Assembly (NCBI GenBank): GCA_036509315.1
Contig: DATCFU010000172.1
Location: 11,446-75,445 of the forward strand
Source: PALSA-607 sp036509315
Lineage (GTDB): Bacteria > Actinomycetota > Actinomycetes > Acidothermales > Acidothermaceae
Direction of reading: 5' to 3'
Length of the DNA stretch: 64,000 nucleotides
Shown: positions 25,999 to 33,742 of the stretch, piece by piece
Layout: every line of letters begins with the position of its first letter
Position numbering within the stretch: position 1 is the stretch's first letter
Notes under the pieces: generated by a model
Databases searched by the model: none
The model's input: the letters and a program-made list of their open reading frames with translations, nothing else
What the model was told of the DNA's origin: nothing
Program-made: the position numbers and the translations under genes

Positions 25999-27312
25999 TC
26001 AGGGCGTGACGCGATCACGCAGGGTGAAGACCGTGGTAGTCGCCGAACCGCCCATAAACGGGCGTAAAGCTGCCTGGACGTCGGCTATCAGCGGGTTCGG
26101 GGAGTCCGTCAGGACCACTGCCCGGCGGGCGTAGAGCGAAACGTCGTGGCTGGCCACGATGTTGTGCTCGTCGTCGGCGAATCGATAGGTCAACCGCTCA
26201 ACACTCTGCTGGGACGCCGGCGGATCGGCGGCGTCGAGGTGGGTCACAATGTCGTTCACGTTTTCGATGCTCAGAACGCGGGTGCCGCTGCCGTCGGCCA
26301 CCGGCATGGAGCTGATCGGCGCGCCCGCCGCCACCACCTGCTTCACCCGCACCCGAGCACCGTTGAACGCTGGGTCGCCAGCCAGATCCATCGCAACGAT
26401 GCCACCCTCGCTGTGCCCCACCAGCAACACCTCGGCGCCGTGCGGAACGAGTGCGGTGTCAATCGCCTCCCGCACACACGTTGTGTAGTTCGTCGTCGTA
26501 CGGACGAGTGCCGCGCCAGACCCAAGCAAATCCTCTGGGTCTGAGGTACTGGTCATGCTTCGCATGCCAGACAGGACGACGACGTAGCGCACAACACCGC
26601 CGGTGCTCGTTACCCGCTGCACCGCGATCGACGCCGTCGGCTGGTCCTCGAGATCGCCCACCCGGTCGAGCATCGAGCCGATGGACGGCGGTGGTTGCCG
26701 GCCCCACGACGGCGCATATCTCGAGATCGAGACACTGCCTCCTGTTCGTTGGCCACCTGGAATCAGCGGCGCAAGCGGCAAGCCGAACACGGGATCAACG
26801 GACATCGGCCGATGTTGCGCGACATCGAGGCGAAATCGCAGGGAGGGCGCGAAAAGCTCGAGCAGTAGCTGCGTGTGCGGAGCTGCGTATCCAGTGATCG
26901 CATTGGCGAGTGCCGCGCTGTCGCGCGTGCCGTCGCGCAGTGCACGGCGGGGATCGAGCGTCAACTCCAACGGCAGGGCGACAAGCCACCGCCCGAGCGC
27001 CGCGACCTGGTGTAGCGGCAGATCGTCGACGTACTGCTCCTTGGCAATGACCGCCTTGAGGAGCACGGAGTCGACCTCCAGACCTGCGCTCAAGGCGGCC
27101 AGGCCGCGCGGCCCGACTGCGGCGCTCAGAATGCCGGCTTCAGCCCGAGCGGCACCCATCGGGTCGAACATCGCGCTCGCGAGCAGGTCGGACGAGCAGG
27201 CGAGCGCGGCAACGTGAAACCCGGTGCGTGCCATTGACGCCGCAGCCTCACCCCATACCGCTGACATGCGGGCGAGCTCTTCGTAGTCGACGATCTCCGC
27301 GGCACCGCTCAC
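25999..27312 (-). CDS. Putative alpha/beta-hydrolase with helical N-terminal domain, paired with WXG100-like protein
   Basis: A 437-aa protein of unrecognised family. The first 200 residues are Ala/Leu-rich and probably helical. The C-terminal half (about 240-420) has a lipase-type nucleophile elbow LLVGHSEGGIVAMDL (Ser in GHSEGG), an upstream VVLSGMRSM strand, and later Asp (NVNDIVTHLD) and His (EHNIVASHDVSLY) that could complete a triad. There is no signal peptide. Its GTG start overlaps the stop of the WXG100-like gene by 4 nt (GTGA), so they are translationally coupled. The arrangement suggests a type VII-linked effector or surface lipase with a small helical partner, but no secretion genes are in the window. 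Esterase activity is inferred from the motif only. Confidence 0.65.
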   Translation of the reverse strand: MSGAAEIVDYEELARMSAVWGEAAASMARTGFHVAALACSSDLLASAMFDPMGAARAEAGILSAAVGPRGLAALSAGLEVDSVLLKAVIAKEQYVDDLPLHQVAALGRWLVALPLELTLDPRRALRDGTRDSAALANAITGYAAPHTQLLLELFAPSLRFRLDVAQHRPMSVDPVFGLPLAPLIPGGQRTGGSVSISRYAPSWGRQPPPSIGSMLDRVGDLEDQPTASIAVQRVTSTGGVVRYVVVLSGMRSMTSTSDPEDLLGSGAALVRTTTNYTTCVREAIDTALVPHGAEVLLVGHSEGGIVAMDLAGDPAFNGARVRVKQVVAAGAPISSMPVADGSGTRVLSIENVNDIVTHLDAADPPASQQSVERLTYRFADDEHNIVASHDVSLYARRAVVLTDSPNPLIADVQAALRPFMGGSATTTVFTLRDRVTP

Positions 27313-27656
27313 AGGCGGACGCCGCCGACGAATGCTCGCCCGACATCGACAGCCCCGCGGACCACCGCGTGCTCGGCAGCAAGTTCAAGTCTGCGAAGGC
27401 GTACCTTCTCCGCTTCGACGCCATCGGAGTACCGGAATGCCGCCTGCGCGGCACCCCGCAGGAGATCGGCGACCGCGCCGCACTGCCGCCGCCGCTGATC
27501 GACCCGAGTGCGAAACGCGTCGGCCGCGATCGACGTCCAGATTGCCTCAGCAGCAGCCCGCACCAGTTGCGCGCCGGCCATCTCGACCTGCACCGCGCGC
27601 TGATTGAGCTCTAGCCCGATCTCCTCGATGTTCGACACCGCACCACCATTTCGCAT
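27309..27656 (-). CDS. WXG100-like small helical protein
   Basis: A protein of up to 115 aa, predicted helical hairpin, with a WxS/WxG-like turn: AAAEAIWTSIAADAFRTRV around residue 40, flanked by two long helices. Size, the central Trp turn and the following A-A-x-x-F pattern resemble WXG100/ESAT-6-type type VII substrates, although the motif is WTS rather than WxG. A GTG at 27638 would remove six residues and has GGTGGT before it, so the start is uncertain. It is coupled by a 4-nt overlap to the downstream hydrolase gene. No clear YxxxD/E export tail was found. It may act as a chaperone or secretion partner for the hydrolase. Confidence 0.6.
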   Translation of the reverse strand: MRNGGAVSNIEEIGLELNQRAVQVEMAGAQLVRAAAEAIWTSIAADAFRTRVDQRRRQCGAVADLLRGAAQAAFRYSDGVEAEKVRLRRLELAAEHAVVRGAVDVGRAFVGGVRL

Positions 27657-27663
27657 AGCCGTC

Positions 27664-27727
27664 CCGACGTAGTGCCGTACCGACGTAGTGCCGTACCGAC
27701 GTAGTGCCGGACGGACGTCGCGCCGGT
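27664..27727. repeat. 16-bp tandem direct repeat, about four copies
   Basis: CCGACGTAGTGCCGTA occurs at 27664-27679 and 27680-27695 exactly, at 27696-27711 with one change, and in degenerate form at 27712-27727. It lies just upstream of the WXG100-like/hydrolase pair and could be a slippage-generated repeat or an array of regulator half-sites. Confidence 0.8.
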
Positions 27728-27847
27728 CTCGACGAACCTATGAGTGGCAGGTCACGTAGCGGTTAGCCGCGCGAACTTCAGTGGAGGGCGCCAGCGGTTG
27801 TGGAGAGTCAAGGCGCCCGCGAGGACGGCGACCCATACCCTCGTGCC

Positions 27848-28351
27848 ATGCCTTGGCTGCCTGCCGACGTCGTGCACCCGTCGTGCGTCGATGTTGATGC
27901 CGAACACCACTTGAGGCCGATACGGGAGACGGACGTCGACCTCGACATGGTCGCCGTGATGGGCTCGCAGGCACGACTGTGGTCGATATTCGGCGCGGCG
28001 TGGGGGTGGCCGTCAGCGTCGATGACCCACGAGCAAGATCGGGCCGATCTGGCCCGACACGAGGCGGAGGTCGAAGCGCACGAGTCGTTCAACTACGCGT
28101 TTTTCGACGCTGCGGAGTCGGCATTGCTCGGATGCGTCTACATCGATCCGCCGGAGAAGACTGGAGCCGACGCCGAGATCTGCTGGTGGGTAGTGGATGG
28201 GCTCGTCGGCACTGCGACCGAGGCAGGACTCGACGAACTCGTTCCGCACTGGATCGCGACGAGCTGGCCATTTGAGAACCCGCGCAATATCGGACGCGAC
28301 ATCGCCTGGACGCATTGGCTCGAGCTACCCGACACCAAACAGGCGCCGTAA
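27848..28351 (+). CDS. Putative GNAT-type acetyltransferase
   Basis: A 167-aa cytoplasmic protein that reads like actinobacterial proteins labelled GNAT acetyltransferase. HHLRPIRETDVDLDMVAVMGS is an N-terminal segment common to such proteins (HHLRPIRETDVDLDMVAV). ALLGCVYIDPPEK forms the central strand and AEICWWVVDGLVGTATEAGL the acetyl-CoA-facing part. The canonical RxxGxG/A acetyl-CoA loop is not obvious, so catalytic competence is uncertain. ATG 27848 is favoured by the conserved MPWLPADVVHP start; a GTG at 27800 would add 16 poorly conserved residues but has GGAGGG about 12 nt upstream. Its stop abuts the convergent HhH-GPD gene with no gap. Confidence 0.6.
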   Translation: MPWLPADVVHPSCVDVDAEHHLRPIRETDVDLDMVAVMGSQARLWSIFGAAWGWPSASMTHEQDRADLARHEAEVEAHESFNYAFFDAAESALLGCVYIDPPEKTGADAEICWWVVDGLVGTATEAGLDELVPHWIATSWPFENPRNIGRDIAWTHWLELPDTKQAP

Positions 28352-28927
28352 CTACGCGCCCGCTCGCGCGGCTGCCTTCATCTCTTTCTTGTGATCGCGA
28401 ACCTTCTGCAATGACTCAGGGCTGACGACATCGGCGACTGATCGGAAGATGCCGTCCTCGCCATACGGACCAGCTGCTTCGCGCCAGCCACGTGGCCGCA
28501 CGCCGCGCTGTTTCCCCAAGAAAGCAACGAAAATCCGCGCCTTTTGCTGACCGAAACCAGGCAGTGTCGCCACTCGTGCATGCAACTCCGCGCCCGACTT
28601 TGCGCCCTCCCATACCGCTTCGGCGCGCGCGTCGTAGTCGTCGATCAGCAGGCGAGCGAGTGCCTGCACCCGCGCTGCCATGGCGCCGGGGAAACGGTGG
28701 ATTGCGGGTGGGCCCACAAACAGAGCGGCGAACTTCTCCGGGTCGTACTCAGCGATGTCATGCGCGTTCAGCTGGTCGACACCCATCCGCTGCGCGAGCA
28801 GGTAAGAACCGGCGAAGGCCCGCTCCATCGGGAACTGCTGGTCGAGCAACATGCCGACGAGCAAGGCCAGGGGATCACGGTCGAGCAACGCATCGGCGTC
28901 CGCCTGTTGGGCGATATGAAGAGTCAT
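28352..28927 (-). CDS. HhH-GPD-type base-excision DNA repair protein
   Basis: A 191-aa protein of an actinobacterial HhH-GPD-like family. MTLHIAQQADADALLDRDPL starts the helical domain, followed by LLVGMLLDQQFPMERAF. The helix-hairpin-helix appears as ATLPGFGQQKARIFVAFLGK near residue 125, which in glycosylases contacts the DNA backbone. The Fe-S cluster of Nth/MutY enzymes is absent. The catalytic Asp expected after the hairpin is not evident in the usual spacing, so lesion-excision activity is unproven. It is probably monocistronic and convergent with the GNAT-like gene. Confidence 0.75.
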   Translation of the reverse strand: MTLHIAQQADADALLDRDPLALLVGMLLDQQFPMERAFAGSYLLAQRMGVDQLNAHDIAEYDPEKFAALFVGPPAIHRFPGAMAARVQALARLLIDDYDARAEAVWEGAKSGAELHARVATLPGFGQQKARIFVAFLGKQRGVRPRGWREAAGPYGEDGIFRSVADVVSPESLQKVRDHKKEMKAAARAGA

Positions 28928-28989
28928 CGGGTAGCTCCGTCCAGTCGATGCTCAAGCCTGGCAGATTCCCCGTGACCTCGGAAAGGCGG

Positions 28990-29613
28990 TCAGTACCAAC
29001 CGCCGGCGGGAAGTTGCTCGCCAACGGGCACCTCGGCATCGAGCACATTGCCAGGTGGCGCCAGCGGGCAGGCCCACGCGGCGTCGTAGGCGCACGACGG
29101 GTGGTAAGCGAAGTTGAAGTCGAGCACCATCGTGCCCGCCGCGGCGTCATTGCCGAGGTCGGCGCCCTTCGCGGTATCGATCAAGTAGCGACCGCCGCCG
29201 TAGGTCGTGTGGTTCGCCGTCCGGTCGCGCAAGGGAATGAACAAGCCTCCGCCGTAACTGCGCAGCGCCCACACGTCGAGGCTGCCGACGTCAGGCACGA
29301 CGACCTGTCCAACCTTGTCGAAGGGCACTATGCCGTCGGTGCCGGTTGCGACGTCGATGTGCAAGGGCTCGACGTCGACATCGACCGGCAGCACGAACCG
29401 CCACGTCGGGTCGTAGGCCGTGACAGGCAGGCCGGTGAACGCGGCACGACGACCGACCGCAATCGGTGACTGAGGATGATGCGCGAACAGATCATCACGC
29501 TCGGCTGACCACAGGGCATGCGCCGCCGCGACGCCGCTGGCGGTGCGGACCGCCGCGTAGACCGCGTGCACCCGCCGCCGCCAATCCAGCAGGGTCAAGC
29601 CGTGATTGTCCAC
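28990..29613 (-). CDS. DUF1684 domain protein
   Basis: A 207-aa soluble protein matching the DUF1684 pattern. The N-terminal helix has LWSAERDDLFAHHPQSPI, and the core includes YDPTWRFVLPVD and FIPLRDRTANHTTYGGGRYL. The C-terminal segment is LDFNFAYHPSCAYDAAWACPLAPPGN, read here as FNFAYHPSCAYDAAWACPL. This last segment with its His and two Cys is the most conserved part of the family and could be a catalytic or metal site. Function is unknown. The gene stands alone between the HhH-GPD gene (62 nt) and the divergent ECF sigma operon (85 nt between starts). Confidence 0.85.
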   Translation of the reverse strand: MDNHGLTLLDWRRRVHAVYAAVRTASGVAAAHALWSAERDDLFAHHPQSPIAVGRRAAFTGLPVTAYDPTWRFVLPVDVDVEPLHIDVATGTDGIVPFDKVGQVVVPDVGSLDVWALRSYGGGLFIPLRDRTANHTTYGGGRYLIDTAKGADLGNDAAAGTMVLDFNFAYHPSCAYDAAWACPLAPPGNVLDAEVPVGEQLPAGGWY

Positions 29614-29642
29614 GCTATCTAGTCTGCCTCACTGGGCTCGGG

Positions 29643-29670
29643 GGAACCGTTTTGCTTGCCGGCTGCGACA
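29643..29670 (+). promoter_or_regulatory. Candidate ECF-type promoter of the sigma/anti-sigma/ABC operon
   Basis: GGAACC (29643-29648) and CGACA (29666-29670) are separated by 17 nt and lie 29 nt before the sigma gene ATG. GGAAC with a CG-type -10 element is the common pattern of ECF-recognised promoters, so the operon may be autoregulated by its own sigma factor. The match is short and could arise by chance. Confidence 0.45.
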
Positions 29671-29698
29671 GTGAGGATGTGAGTGCAAGTAGGCACCG

Positions 29699-30295
29699 AT
29701 GACGCCGCACCCCGACGTTAGGGATGACGCTGTGCTGCTGCGCGCCGTCGCCCGCGGGGATGAAGACGCCCTTGCGACCTTGTACGACCGACACGCCGCA
29801 TGGCTGACGATTCGCCTATCGCGCCGGTGTGGTCGCCCGGATGTGGTCGATCACGCGGTTCAAGACACGTTTCTTGCCGTATGGCGCGACGCGCGCGCGT
29901 ATCGAGGCGACGGGAGCGTCCCGGCCTTCATCTGGGGCATCGGAATCCGCCGATTGATCGACGGCATCCGCCGAGAGTCCGCAACGACACATCCGCCTCG
30001 GATGCGCGCGGCCGATGCAGATGTCGTGGTCTCCGCGGAGGATCAGGTTCTGGTCGGCCTGGAACACGGGGACCTCGGCCAGGCACTCGCGCAGCTGTCA
30101 CCCGAGCTGCGGGCCGCACTCGAAGCGACCGTCCTTGACGGGCTCACCTGCGCAGAGGCCGGCGTACTGCTGGGGATCGCCGAGGGCACCGTCAAGTCTC
30201 GCTGCTCGCGTGCCCGGATAGCCCTGCGCGCCGCACTCGCCGAGCAGACCCGCTCTGCCCCAACACCCCGTAGGCAAGCCTGGGAGAGTCCATGA
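29699..30295 (+). CDS. ECF-type RNA polymerase sigma factor
   Basis: A 198-aa group 4 sigma factor. Region 2 (about 15-85) contains LLRAVARGDEDALATLYDRH, the QDTFLAVWRDA segment that contacts core polymerase, and PAFIWGIGIRRLIDGIRRE, which recognises the -10 element. Region 4 (about 125-180) has LSPELRAALEATVLDGLT and the helix-turn-helix CAEAGVLLGIAEGTVKSRCSRARI. ATG 29699 gives a standard length. Its stop overlaps the start of the anti-sigma gene by 4 nt (ATGA). It heads a five-gene coupled operon with an ABC-type export module, so it probably controls a transport or envelope-stress response, possibly including its own promoter. Confidence 0.92.
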   Translation: MTPHPDVRDDAVLLRAVARGDEDALATLYDRHAAWLTIRLSRRCGRPDVVDHAVQDTFLAVWRDARAYRGDGSVPAFIWGIGIRRLIDGIRRESATTHPPRMRAADADVVVSAEDQVLVGLEHGDLGQALAQLSPELRAALEATVLDGLTCAEAGVLLGIAEGTVKSRCSRARIALRAALAEQTRSAPTPRRQAWESP

Positions 30296-31191
30296 CACCT
30301 GAACTCTTTGACGGTCCTGAACCGGCGCCAAGCGCAGGCTGGCACGCCCCGGTGACCGTCCTTGCGAGCTACGCGGCGGGTGATCTCGGCAACACCTATG
30401 TGTGGTCGATCGAAGCCCACTTGTCCGACTGCGCGCTCTGCCGCGGCCAGCTGTCGGTGCATACCGATAACGAGCGTCTTGCACGGAACCGCTCGGTAGT
30501 TCTGGCGATGGCTGCGATACCCGGCGCGCGATGGCCTCGGCGTCTGGCGCGCCGCTTGGGGCTTCCGGACCACGTTCTCGTCTTGCTGTCCGCGACATCG
30601 TCGTTGCGGCGGTCGTGGCTGCTGTCAGTCGTCGCAGTGCTCGGTGTAGTGACGGGAGAGTCTTTGCTGGTGCACGCCCTCTGGCCACACCATGCAGGTA
30701 TTGCTGCGTATTCAGAACCAGCGGTGTTGGCACCGCTTCTGCTGGTTGGGCCGCTGCTCGTGCTGGTTGGCGTTGCGGCTGCCTTTGTGCCGTCGCTCGA
30801 TCCTGGTTATCGGCTGGCCGTCGCGGCGCCGTTCTCCAGTCTGACGTTGCTGCTGGTACGAGCCGTCTCCGCGCTTACCGCTGCCTTGATTCCGCTGGCC
30901 TGCGCCGCCGTGGTGGTACCTGGACCGCGCTGGCTGCCCGCGGCCTTGTTGTTGCCTTCGCTGGCGCTGTGCGCGTTCGCGCTCGCGGCCGCGACCGTCG
31001 TAGGTCCAACGGCGGCCGTCGTGACGTCGGGCGCAATGTGGGCGCTGCCGGTCGCCTGGCTAACGGTGACCCAGTCTCCGTTGGAGAGCGTGGAGGCACA
31101 CGGGCAGAGCCTGTGTGCGGTCGTCGCTGTCGCCGCAGTTGCGGTCGTCTTCGCGCGTCGCGATCGGTTGGAGATGAGATGGGCGAGTTGA
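30292..31191 (+). CDS. Membrane-anchored zinc anti-sigma factor
   Basis: A 299-aa protein with an N-terminal cytoplasmic zinc anti-sigma domain and about six transmembrane helices. His18, His43, Cys47 and Cys50 (HLSDCALC) form the H-x24-H-x3-C-x2-C signature of ZAS-type anti-sigma factors. Residues from about 100 to 290 alternate hydrophobic helices (such as LLSVVAVLGVVTGESLLVHAL) with short loops. No large extracellular sensor domain exists, so the signal is probably sensed in the membrane or via the neighbouring ABC proteins. It is coupled to the sigma gene by ATGA, and the next gene starts before its stop. Binding to the upstream sigma factor is inferred from family and position. Confidence 0.85.
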   Translation: MTPELFDGPEPAPSAGWHAPVTVLASYAAGDLGNTYVWSIEAHLSDCALCRGQLSVHTDNERLARNRSVVLAMAAIPGARWPRRLARRLGLPDHVLVLLSATSSLRRSWLLSVVAVLGVVTGESLLVHALWPHHAGIAAYSEPAVLAPLLLVGPLLVLVGVAAAFVPSLDPGYRLAVAAPFSSLTLLLVRAVSALTAALIPLACAAVVVPGPRWLPAALLLPSLALCAFALAAATVVGPTAAVVTSGAMWALPVAWLTVTQSPLESVEAHGQSLCAVVAVAAVAVVFARRDRLEMRWAS

Positions 31192-32072
31192 TCGTGAACG
31201 GGAGCACGTCGGCCAGGGACGAAGCGGCTGTTCGGGTCGGTGGCCTGTCTCGTCGTTACGGTGAGATTCGCGCTCTCGACGCCGTCGATCTCACGTTGGA
31301 TCGCGGGATTACGGGGCTGCTCGGTCCCAACGGAGCCGGCAAGACCACGCTGCTGTCGATTCTTGCCACGGTCAACGAGCCCGACGCTGGTGACATAAAG
31401 ATCTTCGGGCTGAACCCGAAAATTCACGCCGAGCGGGTGCAGATTCGGCGCCAGCTCGGCTTCCTGCCGCAAGAACTGGGCTATCACCGCCACTTCACGG
31501 TCGCAGGATTCCTTGACTACGTGGCGATCCTAAAGGAGATCGTCGACCGCCGCCGCCGCGCCGAAGAGGTGGCCCGAGTACTGGCAACGGTCGGAATGGA
31601 GGGTTTCGGTCGGCGGCGGATCCGCACGCTGTCCGGCGGCTTTCGCCAACGACTAGCGATCGCTCAGTCGCTACTCGGCAGCCCGGAATTGCTGGTGCTC
31701 GACGAGCCCACCGCCGGTCTGGATACCGAACAGCGGCTGCGGTTTCGGGAGTTGCTGTCGAACCTGCCTGGCGATCCGGTGATCGTGTTGTCGACTCATC
31801 AGGCGGACGACATCGCCGCGATCTGCCCGCGAGTTGTCGTCGTTCTCGACGGCCGCATCGCATTTGCCGGCACCCCGACCGCACTGGCGGACACCGCCGC
31901 GGGACACGTATGGACTGCCACGCAGCGCGATGAGCGCGCCCACATGTCCTGGCGCGACGGGGACAACCAGTGGCGACACATCGGCGACCTCCCGCCAACC
32001 GGCAGCGTGACCGCGACCCCAACCGTCGAGGACGGCTACCTACTGCTGTCCCACGCGGGCGGAAAGCGATGA
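31179..32072 (+). CDS. ABC transporter ATP-binding protein
   Basis: A 297-aa ATPase of the ABC-2/CcmA-like type. Walker A is GPNGAGKTT, the Q-loop region is QLGFLPQELGY, the signature is LSGGFRQRLA, Walker B is LLVLDEPTAGLD and the H-loop is LSTHQADD. After about residue 220 there is an 80-residue C-terminal extension with Trp-rich segments (VWTATQRDERAHMSWRDGDN), possibly regulatory. ATG 31179 overlaps the anti-sigma gene by 13 nt; GTG 31194 is an alternative that begins 2 nt past that stop. The 3' end overlaps the permease start by 4 nt. It should energise transport by the two membrane proteins that follow. Confidence 0.92.
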   Translation: MGELIVNGSTSARDEAAVRVGGLSRRYGEIRALDAVDLTLDRGITGLLGPNGAGKTTLLSILATVNEPDAGDIKIFGLNPKIHAERVQIRRQLGFLPQELGYHRHFTVAGFLDYVAILKEIVDRRRRAEEVARVLATVGMEGFGRRRIRTLSGGFRQRLAIAQSLLGSPELLVLDEPTAGLDTEQRLRFRELLSNLPGDPVIVLSTHQADDIAAICPRVVVVLDGRIAFAGTPTALADTAAGHVWTATQRDERAHMSWRDGDNQWRHIGDLPPTGSVTATPTVEDGYLLLSHAGGKR

Positions 32073-33742
32073 CCAACGTTCGCGCAAGGTCCGTCGTGAG
32101 TCTGGCCCGAATCGAAGCAGTACACCTCAGTCGAAGCGTCCCCGTACTCAGCGGGCTAATGGTCAGCGGCGTTGCGATGTGGCTCATCACCTATCGGAGC
32201 CAACCGTTGTGGTGGAGCAACGACTGGCGAATCGGGTATGGCCAGACCGTCATCTCCCTCACCGTGCTGGTGGGAGCCCAGCTGGCGACTGCGCGTTCTC
32301 GGCGTGACGGCCTGCAGGAGCTCTATGAGAGTTTCCCCACGAGCACGGGTCAGCGAACACTTGCCCACCTGATCGGCGTGCTCGGCGCCGCACCAGCCGC
32401 GGTCCTTTTGGTCGGCGTCGCCGCCGGCGCGTTCGCACTGCAAGGCGCCCTAGGCACGCCTGATCTGACGACGCTGATCGGCGGGATTCTGCTCGTGCTC
32501 GCCGGCGGTGTGATCGGCGTCGCGATTGGCAGCCGGTTCCCGCATCCATTGGCCGGTGTGCTCGGCGCCTTTGTGTGGCTCCTTCCCTTCTCGCAGTCGA
32601 ACCGGTTCAACAGCGCGATCCCGTGGCTCTTTCCGTGGGTCAAGCCTGCCCAGCTCAGCGAACTTCCCCGCCGGTTGGCCGGCTATCCACCCGCGCTCGC
32701 CCACGCACTGGAGCTGGCCGCGATCGTCGTACTGGCAGGGGTTGTAGCGCTCGCGATTACCTCAGCGGCCAGACGGCATCGCGTCGGCCTGCTCGTCGCC
32801 GGGGCCGCCGGGCTCGCCGGGCTCGTTGTCACCTGTCTTGTCCAGCTGCAGCCGATCCCGACCCGCGACATCGATCGTGTTGTCAGTGAAGCCGCCAACA
32901 CTGGCGCAGCGCAGCACTGCACGACGAGCGAGGCCAATGGCCATAACGTCCGGTACTGCCTGTACCCGGCGTTCGGTTCGCTGCTCCCAACCGTGCAGGC
33001 GCCTGTCAACGGAGTGCTCTCGCTAACGCCCGTGCAGCTGGCGCACCCGCTGACCATCTCGCAAACATCCGGACTCGACATCGAGGATTCGACGCTGACC
33101 CACGGCCACTCGAGCCAGCAGGTGACCGCCTGGCGTGCCCAGCTCCAGAACGCGCCGGCAAACCTTCCGTCGTCATCGGCGATCTACGTGAATCTGGGAC
33201 GTTGGCCGTCCGGCGGACACCAGCAATCGGTCGCTCGGTTCGACCTTGCCCTCGGCGCGGCCGAATGGGCGGTGGGCCTTCCGACGAACACCGGCCCCCC
33301 TACCGGGCTGCTGCCGACGCAATGCGTGCCGCTGAACCAGGCCCGGGAGGCAATCGCGATCTGGCTTGCGGCTCGGGCGACCCATTTGCCAACCGCACAA
33401 TTTCAGGGCCGCAACGGCAGCTACTCGGTTGCCGCGGTGGACGGCACCGCCGTCGTCGTCTGGACCTATCCCGGTGAGATATCCGGCTACTTCGCCTCGC
33501 CTGGGCCACAGACCACCGCCGACGGCTACCTGCTCGCTCAAGCGATGACAAAACTGCCAACAGCGCGAGTCCTCGGCTTGCTGACGTCCAACTGGGACAG
33601 TTGGATCAGCCCGCATGCCACCAATGCCGAACTCGCATCCGCACTCGGCATCACCTTGCCCGCCGTTCGCCTTGTCGGTCCGAGAGGCCAGGTCATCACG
33701 CCCCTGGCTCCGCCGGGCTCACAACCCCAATGCACGACGTGA
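32069..33742 (+). CDS. Large membrane protein, probable ABC-2-type permease with extracytoplasmic domain
   Basis: A 557-aa protein. The N-terminal half (about 15-275) has six likely transmembrane helices, for example VLSGLMVSGVAMWLITY, GVLGAAPAAVLLVGVAAGAF and LLVAGAAGLAGLVVTCLV. This matches the helix number of an ABC-2 permease. Residues about 280-557 are hydrophilic and predicted extracytoplasmic, with paired Cys (HCTTSEANGHNVRYCLY) and no recognised domain. The gene overlaps the ATPase gene by 4 nt and the next membrane gene by 13 nt. It is probably the main transport subunit of the operon; substrate unknown. The long outside domain could bind a ligand and feed the signal to the anti-sigma factor. 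Confidence 0.75.
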   Translation: MTNVRARSVVSLARIEAVHLSRSVPVLSGLMVSGVAMWLITYRSQPLWWSNDWRIGYGQTVISLTVLVGAQLATARSRRDGLQELYESFPTSTGQRTLAHLIGVLGAAPAAVLLVGVAAGAFALQGALGTPDLTTLIGGILLVLAGGVIGVAIGSRFPHPLAGVLGAFVWLLPFSQSNRFNSAIPWLFPWVKPAQLSELPRRLAGYPPALAHALELAAIVVLAGVVALAITSAARRHRVGLLVAGAAGLAGLVVTCLVQLQPIPTRDIDRVVSEAANTGAAQHCTTSEANGHNVRYCLYPAFGSLLPTVQAPVNGVLSLTPVQLAHPLTISQTSGLDIEDSTLTHGHSSQQVTAWRAQLQNAPANLPSSSAIYVNLGRWPSGGHQQSVARFDLALGAAEWAVGLPTNTGPPTGLLPTQCVPLNQAREAIAIWLAARATHLPTAQFQGRNGSYSVAAVDGTAVVVWTYPGEISGYFASPGPQTTADGYLLAQAMTKLPTARVLGLLTSNWDSWISPHATNAELASALGITLPAVRLVGPRGQVITPLAPPGSQPQCTT

